Positions 20,709-31,840 of a stretch of 64,000 nt of DNA are shown here, piece by piece (the stretch's first letter is position 1; every line of letters starts with the position of its first letter). The notes beneath the pieces were generated by a model. The model was not told the DNA's origin, made no database searches, and was given only the letters and a program-made list of their open reading frames with translations. The DNA is from Sodiomyces alkalinus F11 (Eukaryota > Ascomycota > Sordariomycetes > Glomerellales > Plectosphaerellaceae). The position numbers and the translations under genes are program-made. The stretch is taken from positions 2,640,323-2,704,322 of the forward strand of contig NW_021167079.1 in the NCBI RefSeq assembly GCF_003711515.1. Direction: 5' to 3'.

Positions 20709-22639
20709 GTTGACTGTGTGATGTGAAGGAAGCTAGAGCAGTTGTGAGTAACGGTTGAAGAAGAAGAAGATGGATGATGATGATGATGATGATGATGTTG
20801 ATGTTGATGGCGGGGTAGCGAGAACAATGGAACAGAGGAATCAACACGATGTAGGATGTGGAATCGGAGGAAGACTTACCGAGAAATATCTTGAATACCC
20901 CAGAAAGAATTGGTTATAAGCAAAATGGATTGAGCTTTTTTGTTTGCAGTGGACGATAAATGCAGAGAGGTGATGGTGTGAGTTATGTTTTCTATCGACG
21001 CGAGTTCAGAGGGATTTCTGGTAAAGCTGAGGAGGGGTCAAGGGGTCGAGGGGCCAGAATGAAAGTGGAGCATAGGTATGACGGTGCAGCTGGGGCGTAC
21101 AATGTACTTCCTCGCTGTAGCACTAAAAGTGGCTGGATGGGTCTTTTGTAGCTCGGTAAAGTCACTCTCCAAGCAATTTATAGCCCCGAGATACTTCTCA
21201 TTCGCTAGGGTGCATTTATCACTCGTACCCACCTGTGCTCCACACGTACGAGGTAGAGGTATCGATTACCTACTGTAATTTAGAGTACGTTGTAATCTCC
21301 CAGATCCCGCTAATAATTAATTATCACTTTGACGTCAACAAAACGGCCCCGATTCCAGCCGTCAACGTATTTTTCCGCCTGTAGCCAGCTGGAAATCCCA
21401 TGAAAACCGACTTGTCGTCCGCCATGTTCAGAATTTTCTCAATGAGCGTTCATTGAAACTCTCCGAAGTCGGACGGCGCCCCGAATTATTTGTTCTCTTA
21501 CGAAATGAATTGACCATCGTGGATATCATATCGCACATTGGCGAGAAGAAAGAAACCTTTGCCCAACCAACGGGGAGGGGAGAAAAGGTCAGCTCATGGC
21601 ACTGCGTCCAAGCTTGGATCTCGTGGGTGATTCTTCATGAGCTTCTTCACTCCCCCGTCCCGAGCCGAGAGGGCCCATACTCATCCCGTGGAGGCTAGCA
21701 AGAGAATTACCTAGAAAATGCCGTACAACGGTTCGAGCTTCGAATCGTATTCCGGGGACGAGACCGAACCAATACCCGCAGTGGAAGACTATCACCGACC
21801 CTTCGACCAATGATGGTCTAGATCGTTTGCTAAAGACGAAATCGAGCCAAAAAAAGGGGGCCTACTAATTAGCTATTCTCTCCGACCTCACTACCCCAGG
21901 AATTACCGAACGTCGCCGGAAAGATGCGGAAGGAAACGGCGCTTCGACGACCCAGCATCTCCATTTCTCATCTCCGGACATTGCTCTAGTCTTGGACTTG
22001 GGAATTCGCGAAGATTCCTTGTTGGCCATCAAACGATATCTTAAGCTGGCCGGTCGCTTGGGAACCACCTCGGGTCTTCTCGGTTGATACCGGCGATACC
22101 CATAACTATCCCATCATAGAGCTCTGTCCGGCCGGATAATCTTTGGCCGTTACCATGACGTCGTTCCTAGCCCTATCGATGTTTCGCCCGAACGGCGCTC
22201 GCCGCCTCGGATGACAGACATTACATACAGTACACACCTCCAAGACGGACCATAACGCCCATATCACAACATCTATCGCCTTCTATCACCATCTCTCGAC
22301 CTCGTATTCGGGTTCCTTCCCTTTCCTCTTCCTGCCAAGGCTTTACTGTTGTGGTGCCGGCAAAACCTAAGAATTATGTCTTTCTTTGACCGGGCCAACC
22401 AACCACTCTATGTGCGAGTAACACCTTCCTCGCTCGTGTATCCATTGCTCATCGTGACTCGTGCTGCGCCTGTCCTCTACCTCTACCTCTACCTCTACCT
22501 CTACCTCTACCTCTACCTCTACCTCTACCTCTACCTCTACCTCTACTTAATATTTAGCTAACAATAATACATACCCGCTACCGCCAACAACGCCCACGCC
22601 ATGCATAATATACGAAGTTAACGTCATTCGCCGGTGCGG
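20709..22639. promoter_or_regulatory. Aldolase upstream and type III PKS downstream region
   Basis: The right flank of aldolase holds the predicted 5'UTR intron and a (GAT)n stretch (20770-20810). The remainder has no supported gene. A hexanucleotide microsatellite lies close to the end of the polyketide synthase gene. Confidence 0.5.
22474..22546. repeat. CTCTAC hexanucleotide microsatellite
   Basis: About twelve uninterrupted CTCTAC copies, 93 bases past the stop codon of the type III polyketide synthase. The unit differs from the fungal telomere unit (CCCTAA), so it is not an internal telomere array. Confidence 0.92.
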
Positions 22640-24158
22640 CTAGTCGAGATCTAACTGCTCCAGCTCCTCGGCAATGAAGGCATCATCGCGAGCCCGTCCC
22701 CGTCTCTGTTCCAGGTGTCGTGTCCCGCCGGCACCGGTGCCAGCGGCGGGGCGGGAAGCGATGTCTTCCATCCCGGACCCTGCCGCGGTGTATCCCATCG
22801 AATTCGCATCCTCATCCAACTCGCTCCGGCTCCCCTCGCTCTCCGTCTCGGGTGGCGTTTGAAGTCCCGCGGTGATATCTCTGGCCCCCAAATTCCGCTT
22901 CAGCATGCACATCTCCACGGTGATGCCCGGGCCGAACGCGCACCCGACCACGTAGTCGCGGACCCGGCCATCGGGCGCCAAGGCATCCATATCCTTATGC
23001 CGCAACCGGTCCATCACGCTGAAGATGGTGGCCGAGCTCGAGTTCCCGTGGTTGATGTACGTGTCGTAGCTTGCGCGCATGTGTGCCGGCACGATACGCA
23101 TCGCCTTTTCCGCCATTGTCAGGATGGTCGCTCCACCGGGGTGCATCGCCCAGTCAAAGTCGTCGGGGTTGCGGTATGAAAGCGGCAACGCCGGGAGGGA
23201 GGCCAGCAAGTCCGCGAAGGTCGGCGGTACGACAGATGTGGCGAGTTTCGGGACCCGTGGGGAGAGCACCACTTTCCAACCCAGGGGATCCACGTCGAAG
23301 CCGAGGTCCTCGTCCGTGTCCGGTATGATCCTGTGTTGCCAGCCCAGCAGCTCGTATATGGGCTCGGCGGGAGGGTTCCGCCCGCTGGTACTGACGCCGA
23401 TGCCGATACCGTTGCTCAGCACGGCGGCGCTGGCGCAATCGGAGAACAAGGCGAGGCCGATCCTCGTTTCCTGGTTCTGGTGGATGCTGTCTAGCTCGCT
23501 GCGCACCAGGGTGCTGCAGATCTCGAGCGTTACACAGAGCACGCGGGCCGGCTTGCCCCTCGCGGTGTGGCCGAGCGCCAGGTTGGCGGCTGTCCGGAGC
23601 ACGGCTAGGCCGCCGCTGCACCCAATGCCGTGCAGCAGGAACTTCTCAACCGGGTGGGTGATGCCCAGTTCCTTGGCGACGTAGTGGTCGTAACCCGGGT
23701 TGGCACTGTCAGTGCATGTGTTCGAGACGATGTGGGTGATCTCGGAGAGGTCGATGCGGGCCTCATCGATGGCCTTCCTGGCGGCGCGCACGGCTAGCGG
23801 TACGCCCTCGCTGAGGAAGAGGGCGTGTAGCTCGGCTATGGAGGGGGCTTTGTCTTGGTTCACGATCGGGTGGTCCGGGGTGCCGATGGAGGATCGCGTC
23901 TCGATGCCCGTGAACCGATTAATAGAGAGGACTTTCGACATGCTGTTGGAAAAGAATACCACAACGGGAGGTATCTCGTCAGCGGAAACGGGCGTGGTGG
24001 TTTTGGCTCGTACGGATTGATTCTTACGGCGCTGATTCCGGATAGTATCTCTTCCTGAGGATCTCCAGGCAACCTGACTCCAGTTTGTGAGGCGGATATT
24101 GAGTGCCCATGCCGATAATGGAGAGTCCAAGCTCCCCAAACGTATCGGGAGCTGACAT
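22640..24158 (-). CDS. Type III polyketide synthase, ORAS-like (2'-oxoalkylresorcylic acid synthase family)
   Basis: Chalcone-synthase-fold enzyme expected to extend long-chain fatty acyl-CoA with malonyl-CoA to alkyl-pyrones, resorcinols or resorcylic acids. Exons on the minus strand are 24028-24158 and 22640-23942, 477 residues. The first exon encodes MSAPDTF...GLSIIGMG...YPESAP, and its join gives APMSKVLSINRF, which matches Neurospora ORAS. The catalytic triad is intact: Cys152 in LHGIGCSGG, His311 in WAMHPGG and Asn344 in INHGNSSS. The position of Cys152 agrees with the Neurospora enzyme as recalled. The last 90 or so residues (after MLKRNLGARD) form a Ser/Glu/Gly-rich tail outside the fold. 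No tailoring oxidase or acyl-CoA ligase lies beside it, so a gene cluster is not evident. Confidence 0.93.
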
Positions 24159-25399
24159 GACGGTGGAAGGGCGGACGAGGTAGGTAGACAGGTAATAAGA
24201 CGCAAGATAAGGTGAGGATGTCCAAGTCGTTTTGCCGCTAGATGCCGAATCGCCTCTTCAGAGCTGTGTGTATATGTATCCGTGATATGGCCTCGTCTTC
24301 TTCAGGTGTAGATGTGAACAAGAGAGCTGCAGCGAGGCAGGAAATTAGGGAGGAGCACGAGGCGGGCAACGTGGGTGAAAGCAGGAAGGACATCAAAAAG
24401 CCGAAGGCAGCAATTGGTTATTAATTAAGCCATGGGACAAGACGACGACGTAGGACGGGAGGAGCTGATGCAGGGGTTGGTTACATGTGATGAGGGCTGC
24501 GTTTTAGAATGAACCTAACAAACGTCAGCATAGACGGAAGCCACTATGGAGCTGTCATTGAACTCGGTGCCTCTGTGTTTTTCAGGGCATGTACAATGTA
24601 GGTAGTACATTCTCGGGGGCAAAGTAAATACACCTTGTAAGTGGAATATTCTCAGTTGACCATGTCCCGGCATTTTGTTCCCCAGAAAGTGAGGTAGACG
24701 TACACCGCACGTCATGCATAACATCCCGCTCTCTCCCAGATAGGAAGGAGATGTGCAAGTATCTCTTTTATGTGCCTTTTTCTATTTATTTAAGAAAATA
24801 AATAAGTAAATTCGTTCGCAGAAGGTGTTGCGGCCTTTACCATGCAAGTCGCAAGGGTTGAGTTGGAAGGACTCGCGTTCCTGACGAGAAGGCCGGATTG
24901 GCGAAGTTCGTCCATAAGGTACCTTAGGTAGGTACTTGGTCAGAGGTCTAAACCAAGGACACAGTACCTATAGGTACATCTCAACTGCACTGAAAACTGT
25001 CGATGACGCGTAGATGTTGGACGTTTTCAAGAAAGAAGTATCTATCACATGTCGGTACCTTAGGTAGACTTGAAAGGGCGCAAGTCAGGGTCCGGTATCT
25101 CGTCAGTTCATACTGTCGGAGGGGTTGTTTTGTTGCTGCATGGCGAATGATCAATTCCAGGGCCGGGATGCCCTACGAAGTACACTACATTCCAACTCCT
25201 GGCCCCCCCCCCCATTTCGCTCTTATGTCGAATTAGCTTTCTGACGGCCGACACTCCGTCGCAAGCTTAGTCTAAGCAGAACCAGAGATCAACTACCACT
25301 CGGCCGGATCCGAGCATCACCATCACCTCGACCCCAGGCCCGGAGATCATTGCCCTCTTCATCCATCCCGATCATCATAGGGAAAACCTCCTCCTGGAA
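24159..25399. promoter_or_regulatory. Divergent intergenic region with AGGTACCT palindromes
   Basis: Divergent between the type III PKS (-) and the small membrane protein gene (+). It has dense AGGTACCT/TTAGGTA words at 24916-24937, 24963-24977 and 25054-25067. No gene is supported. Confidence 0.5.
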
Positions 25400-25816
25400 A
25401 TGCGGCCGACAGCTCTCCCGTGGCGTAAAATGCCCTTCCTTCTTCACGCAACCGTCGAAACCGCCGCCGCCATCTCCTTTATTTCCCACCCGGACTCGCA
25501 GCTACCGAGGCCCGTCTCATCTTCCCCCGCCGCCCGCCTCATCCTGGAATCCCTGGGCGGCCTCTTGCTCTCGACCAACCTCATCTGCCTCATCTTCCTT
25601 GTGCGCCCTGTCTTCGATGAAACGAGCCGGCTCGTGGCCGCTTCGTTGGCTTTCTGGCACGTCTGGGCTTGTCGTCGCGCTTGGGTACGGCTGACGACCG
25701 ACAAGGTGGCCGAGTCGGGCACTACTCCCGCGCGCACATTCGGGGGACCGGCTGTGCATCTAGGGGTGCATGTTGTTTTGTTGGGTTCGTTGCTGAGTGC
25801 TGCTGTCGTGAGCTAG
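25400..25816 (+). CDS. Small multi-pass membrane protein, function unknown
   Basis: Intronless 138-residue frame with codon bias like real genes here. Three to four hydrophobic segments are visible: about 12-30 (LLHATVETAAAISFI), 46-68 (LILESLGGLLLSTNLICLIF), 76-92 (RLVAASLAFWHVWACRRAW) and 117-136 (VHLGVHVVLLGSLLSAAVVS). Polar positions inside the membrane segments (His16, Glu19, Glu49) and the FWHVWACRRA motif look like a conserved fungal small integral membrane family, but I cannot name it. A second Met (residue 11) is an equally good start. The gene ends 211 bases from the convergent BFR2 gene. Confidence 0.6.
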   Translation: MRPTALPWRKMPFLLHATVETAAAISFISHPDSQLPRPVSSSPAARLILESLGGLLLSTNLICLIFLVRPVFDETSRLVAASLAFWHVWACRRAWVRLTTDKVAESGTTPARTFGGPAVHLGVHVVLLGSLLSAAVVS

Positions 25817-26027
25817 GGAAAGGGGAGAGGAGGCGTAGTCGAGCACCAATGGACCAATGCGAAATCGAGCGTCGAGTTGGAAGTTGGTCAAGAGGCAGCA
25901 AGCTCATGTCACCATCATGATCTCTATTTTCCTTGAAATCAAATGCCCCAAACAAGATTATCTGGTATTGTGTCCAAGGTCCCCTCCCAATTCGCCAAGT
26001 AATGCATGCAACATGTACAGAAGGATG

Positions 26028-28025
26028 TTAGTTCCTGAACAACCGCAGCCCTTCCTCCTCGGCGTTCACAGCATCCATCTCCTCATCCGACGCGCCTCCC
26101 TCGGCGAGCTCCATCTTCTGTCCAAACAGGGTGCCGAACAACCTGTCGATGGCATCCTGTTCCCACGTCCGCCGGTCCTCGGGCGCCATGAAGTTCTGCA
26201 GTTTCTCATGGATATTGAACCGAAGTTTACGACCTTTGCTCGCCCGCCGGTCTACCTGCTTCTTCACCTTGGCGTCTTTCATCGCCGCCGCCCACCGCAC
26301 CGTCGCGACGGCTCCGCTCGTTGCCGCACCGGACGTCTCGTCCGCCGTACGTTGGTCCACCAACTCCTTGAGGAGTAGCTGGTAGAAATCGGCATCGTCG
26401 TAGATGGTCGCGTCTTCGTTGACCTTCTTCGCCACCTGTAGCGGCGCGCAGGACCGTGGAGTCCGCGCGCGCTTCAGGAGGCGGTCGGAATTCACCAGCT
26501 GATCCTCGAGGGTCGCGACTAGTGATTGCCGCGACGCGATGAGATTGCGGCTCTTTACCTCGACTGTCGTGCTCTTGGTCTTGTTCGCCCAGGTCTCCAG
26601 TACCTTCTTCCGCTGTTTCGACGCCCGCTCCTCGGTGTCTTGTAGTTCTTGCCACAGGGTTTCTGAGGTATTGTCCTCCGTGTCGCGCTTGCGCTTCTCG
26701 CCTACCATGGGAGCGGGTACTATGCTGGCGCGGACGCTGTCAAGGGTGGCAAGAAGCTGAAGGGCCGCTTCCTCGGCCGCTTGATACGGTGTCGAGTCCT
26801 TGTCATCCGCGTCCTCCCCGTCAAAGGCAGAGAAGGAATTGGTGGCCACAAGCGCCTTTTGAAGTCTGATACGAAGGTTGAGGAGTCCGTCGAAGACTTT
26901 CCGTTGCTGGCGCACGGCCTGGCCCTTTTTCGCATCTTGCTGTGCCGCGGCCGTTATACTGGCCACAAGCGCCTTTTGGCCTTCGTTCATCAGCCTGCGC
27001 TGCTCGGCACGGGCATCGCTTTCGCTGCCTTTAGATGGGCGGGCCTTGGGATGATCGTCGTCTTCCTCGTCGTCCTCGTCGTCCTCGTCGGTGTTGTCCT
27101 CCTCGTCCTCCTCCTGTTCAGACTCCGATTCATCGTCGCCGACGATGAAGCCGTCCAAATCACTGGCCTCGTCCATATCATGGTCATCTTCATCGTCGTC
27201 CTCGTCATCGTCATCATCATCTTGGCTGGCAGACTGGTCCGTCTCCTCCTCCGCCTCCGTGTCTAGGAGACCTGCACCGCCGATGTCCTCATCGCCATCT
27301 TCTGTCTCTTCCTCATCCTCCTGATCGAGTCCACCGTTGTCCGATTCTTCTCCGGAAGAGGATATGAAGTCTGCAGCGACAGGTCGCTTTTTCCTCTTCA
27401 CAGCCCCGTCTCTGGGCTTTGAGCTGCCGCGAAAGACAAAGTCTCTGAGGTCTCCATCGTCGCTCTCTACTAGAGCATTGTCACTGTCGATTTCTGCGTC
27501 TTCGTCCGCACTGGCTTGATCGGCTGCAAGGTCGGCGGTTTCCGGGTCGTCGTATTCCTCCTCCGATTCATTGTCCTCGCCCTCGTCTTCGTCTTCCTCT
27601 CCGGAGTCCAATGCCTCGTGCGCATCTTCAAAGTCTTCACTGCCTTCTTGGCTCTCATCGCTGTCTTCGAGAGCCTGCCGACTAACCCGAGCACCGCGGT
27701 ACTGAGGCCCTAACGAAACCGAGTCTTTCTGCCGGAGTTTGCTCTTGCTGGAACACACGTCAGTATCGCCTTCCACACCATGTGTCAACCTCTGGCTCTT
27801 AATGCATACCCAACATCCACGTAGTGCTCTGTGCCTGCTAGGTTAGCGGCTTCATCTTCACTTCCGCTGTCGCTGTCTGCTGGATGGTCGGTGTCTGGGT
27901 CGTAATCTGCAAGCGGCTTGTGGTCAGTCAAGGTTGGGTTGGCTAATGAATGAACACATCAGTTTCCATGGCATACCTTTAGGGGCCTTTTCATCCCATT
28001 GGGAAAACCTCTTGGGCATAGCCAT
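26028..28025 (-). CDS. BFR2: BFR2/AATF (Traube) ribosome-biogenesis protein
   Basis: Nucleolar protein of the early small-subunit processome, needed for 18S rRNA processing. Minus-strand exons 27977-28025, 27810-27906 and 26028-27747 give 621 residues. The joined N terminus reads MAMPKRF...APKDYDPDTD...GTEHYVDVGKSKLRQK, the conserved start of the family. A very long Asp/Glu/Ser-rich stretch follows (about residues 60-260). After it comes the AATF domain (GLLNLRIRLQKAL, ATNSF). The C-terminal TRAUB domain has DADFYQLLLKELVDQR, DRRASKGRKLRFNIHEKLQN and a DRLFGTLFGQ end. MPK two codons downstream is an alternative start. The acidic run explains the many antisense frames seen in this stretch. Confidence 0.93.
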
Positions 28026-28841
28026 GGCGCAAAAATCGTTTGGCTGTTGTTGAATGGTTTTCGTGCCTTTTCCGTCCCGTCGAAATTTCCTGTCGATCCC
28101 GCGTTCAAGAAACTTTTTGGCGGTGAGATCCGGCATAAAAAGAGCCATCCCACTCGACGATCACCTGCATGCTTAGTCAATCTATTACCTAAGGTACCTA
28201 AGGTATCCATAAGGTACTTCGTAGGTACGTACCTACGGTAGGGTACTCGCCAGTCGCGACGAAGGTAAGAGGTAGCCAGTGCACCACACTGTACACGTTC
28301 CTCGAATTGCTCCACACATAGGACAGTGTCAATAATGACACACGCTACTGCCAACTCGGAACATGTGGACCAACTCCACCGCAGCCATAAGGTACCGGCG
28401 GTACGTAGTACAAAGTAGGTACATTGACCATATCCGTGCAGCTCAAATGGCTTGCGTCGGTTGAAAGACAATCCCACTGACCTGCCCAGCTTAGCATCAA
28501 ATATCTTATCAAGCAGGTGTCTGCATCTTCTGCCGCTCACGTGGAGGAAAGTCCCGAGCTCCCGGGTTAGCGCTACCTACGGTAGGTATTTAGGGAACAG
28601 GTGAGGGGAGAAATACCTACATACAGACCAAGGTGGAGCATAAGGGCGTAAGCCATGCCAAGACAAGGATCACTCCGAGATCCCACCCTTCTCATCACCT
28701 TTTTGCGGTTGATCCCACCACGGCCCCTTCTTTCACCTCCCGCTCACCCAGGATGGCTGGTTTTCCATCTGAACCATTGCAACACCGTCTTCACTCCAGC
28801 CGCCGACGTGTCTGTCGCCGTTTCGCACGCCAGCCGAGACC
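28026..28841. promoter_or_regulatory. Divergent promoter region rich in AGGTACCT palindromes
   Basis: Between BFR2 (-) and the Zn2Cys6 factor (+). The cluster at 28184-28245 includes overlapping CCTAAGGTAC words and the perfect 16-bp palindrome GTAGGTACGTACCTAC (28221-28236). A further copy is at 28567-28588. The first part is open on the minus strand as an in-frame extension of BFR2, which I treat as untranslated. Confidence 0.5.
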
Positions 28842-31840
28842 ATGGAGCAGATCGAGACGCAGGTCAGCGACCTTCGCTACTTGACAGAGGCGCCTGTCTC
28901 ATTGCCTGCCGACCGACTGGGTCGCGGCCTCGGCGGCGTGGCCTTCGGCGCAGCTCTACCTAACCAATCGTCAGCAGCCGCAACGGCACCAGCAGCACCG
29001 GCGCCAGCATCAGCGCCAGCATCAGCAGCCTTACCAGGCCGATCCAATGCTAGCACGACCACGCGCTCAGGCCTTTCCGCGATCCCCGGAGACAATTCCG
29101 CCTTTCACATGACAGCCTCGCAGACAACATCAGATGCCGCTATTCGCAGCACAGGAGGGGGAAGCAACAAGAGAAAGTCCGAAGACGAGGGGTCTGGAGC
29201 AAGGCAACAGAGGAGCAAGCGCAATCGAGTGAGTCGCCCTGACTTTGTCCCGTACCCCTCTATCCATCCACCTATCCCTGTCTTATTGTGCTACGTTGGT
29301 TGCTCCCTCGTGGAATATGTCTGGCCCAAGACAGCTTCCTTGACTAAACGTTACATGAATTTGTTATCTAGTACATCTCCATCGCATGGTAAGCTGAAAG
29401 ACCCGAACCCGCGCCGTCGAGTACTCGCCTCTTCTGTTCTCTCCGACAGGTTCTGGCCCGAAGATCCCCTGCTGACCCGCCCTCGATGGTTGTAGTAACG
29501 AATGCAAGAGACGAAAGATCAAGTGCAATGGCGAAACACCGTGCCAACGATGCGGCAACCTCAACCTCGCCTGTCTCTATGCGCCCAACTGTTGCTCCAA
29601 TTCCTTCAAAGAGTCGGACGAGTACAGGCGCATGACGGACCAGTTGACTCGGCTGCAGGAGCAGATTGACGTCCTCTACCATGGCCTGGCCTCTCTACGT
29701 TCCGAAACGCTCTCCCTCGCTCCGATTCGGGACAGAAACCTGCCTCCCCCCTCCGGCAGTTTCGCTGGGTCCCCGGCAAGCACGTCGTCCTATTCACACT
29801 CCCATCGCCCCGAAATAACCCACGCCAGATTCCCCTCGTTCCGCGGACCGACAACCACTGCTTTCAGCCTCGACATCGCGAACAATACCATCAATACCAT
29901 GGGCTATCGAAATCTCACAGAAGGGGACGAAGTTCATGGCGCATCGTCCGATAATGTCGGCGCCGGTGCGAATGTGCGCTTCCCTCCTGATACGACGACA
30001 GATCCGCTCTGGGAATACGGCAGGGACGAAATGATCCGCCTCTGTCGCGTACACGAAGACGAGCTGGGAATCATGTATCCGGTCCTGAGGGTGGACTCGG
30101 TCATCGAACATGCCAGGAAATTGACGGCCGTCATGGAAAGGGCGAGGATCCAGGGGACGGCACCGCCCGGTCTCGACGACGACAGTACGCTGCAGCTTAA
30201 AATGGTCATGTGCTGTGCGCTCGCCGTCGAGGGACACGGGCACAGCGAGCGGGCCGCCAAGCTGTACGACAGCATGGAGTCCATTATCAACAGGAAGCTC
30301 ATGGCCGAGCCCTGCGACGTCAAGAGCCTCCCCGTCCTGGCGGTGTTGGCCGGCTACAGGTTCGTGTCCAATAACGAGGTCCTCGCTTGGAGAGTGGTCG
30401 GCCAGGTGGCCAGGTTATGTCTAGAATCCGGGATCCACCAAAGAGCTGGCCTCATGAAGATCGAAAACGACGAAGAACGGAGAAATGCTCTCCATTGCTT
30501 CTGGTCGGCGTACGTGTTAGATCGGCGATGGGCCTTCGCCACAGGTCTTCCTTACACCGTTCAGGACGAGGATCTAGATCCCGAACTCCCCATGCCGGTA
30601 AGACTCCCTGTGGAACCCCCCTTCCCCGGTTCCTTTGCTGCAACTCTGTGCTGTCCATATACATTTTCCCACTCACGCCATGGTGCTTTGTAGGAAGAGT
30701 ATCCCTTCCTCGTGGCGATGATATCCTACTCCAGATTGTCTGCCAAGGTATGGCGGCAAGTGGCTCACTCCGGCCCCGTACTGGCGCGGGAGCATCGGCA
30801 ACAAGACTTGGAACAGCTGGACCGAGAGATCATACAGTGGTATGACCGCGTTCCCGAGGAGGTGAAGCTACGCCGCTGGGACAAGGAGAACCCGTTAATC
30901 TCCACACCCTCGTACAACCTCCAACGACTACGCGTCTGGACCTACCTTCGTCTGAACCAGGTAAGAAAGTTGCTCATGGCTCGTGCTTTATTGTCGCCGT
31001 CATGTCTTTGAGTGGCCAGGGACAGGGATTCTGTTGACTTGACGCCGGGGTGGTGTGGGTGTGGGTGTGGTGTGGGTGTGGTGCTGACTTGGCCAGATTC
31101 GTACCTGGCTCTACACGCCGATTCTCTACAGTGCCACAAGCATTATGGGAAACCTGCAACAGGCGCAGCTCGTCGTCGACCTAGCCAAGGACACCATCCG
31201 GTACCTGAGCCACCTGAACACTACGACGAATTTCTACCGCAAACTCCAAGTCTTCTACCATCAATTCCTGAGCTCGGCCATCGCCGTCTTATTCCTGGCT
31301 TCGGTACACGCGCCCGTGGAGTTCAGCTCGGCGTGCCGGAAGGAGTTCTACCTGGGCTTGGAGCTGGTCAAGGACCTGTCTGCCAAGAGCTGGGTGTCCC
31401 AACGGCTGTGGCGGACCATTAGCGCGCTGAAAGAGGTTGCTCCGCGCATCGGGCTCAGGCAGCATGAAGACGACGATGCGCACGGCACGCCGGCTCTCAC
31501 GATGGCGGGCCTTGCCACGGGACGCCATGGCGCGAACAGTCCCGCGTCCATCAGTCCCTTCGGCCGAGGGTCCGTGGTGTCGACGCCCGGCGCAGGCCCG
31601 CCGCAGCAGAGCACCCCGCGGATGGACAGGTTGCCGTCGCCCGACAACGGCGTCCGTCTCCAGAGCGAGATGAGCCGGATATACGAGGGGTACGTAGGCG
31701 TCCAGAGCCTGGCGTCCGACCAGGACGGCGGGGGCACGGTCACCGGGGGCATTCGGACCCCCAACTCGGCTGGCGGTCCTGGCAACCCGTTTACGTCTGC
31801 CGATGCCACTGTGTTTCAACACTTCAGGGAGATGTTCTAG
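28842..31840 (+). CDS. Zn2Cys6 fungal transcription factor
   Basis: Nuclear zinc-cluster regulator of unknown target. Exons 28842-29228, 29372-29388, 29496-30597, 30694-30960 and 31097-31840 give about 838 residues. The N terminus is Ala/Pro/Ser-rich with a basic NKRKSEDE...RSKRNR run. The binuclear cluster is perfect: Cys135-x2-Cys138-x6-Cys145-x5-Cys151-x2-Cys154-x6-Cys161 (CNECKRRKIKCNGETPCQRC...C). A short heptad-like segment follows (YRRMTDQLTRLQEQIDVLYH), likely for dimerisation. The middle has the Fungal_trans homology region (CRVHEDELGIMYPVLRVDSV, then YVLDRRWAFATGLPYT). The tail is Gly/Ser/Pro-rich. A 17-base micro-exon splits the first Cys codon of the cluster. The last intron is a GGTGTG-rich repeat. 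Confidence 0.9.

Noticed and set aside
22474..22546. CTCTAC array as an internal telomere tract
   Set aside because: The unit is not CCCTAA/TTAGGG or a simple variant of it.
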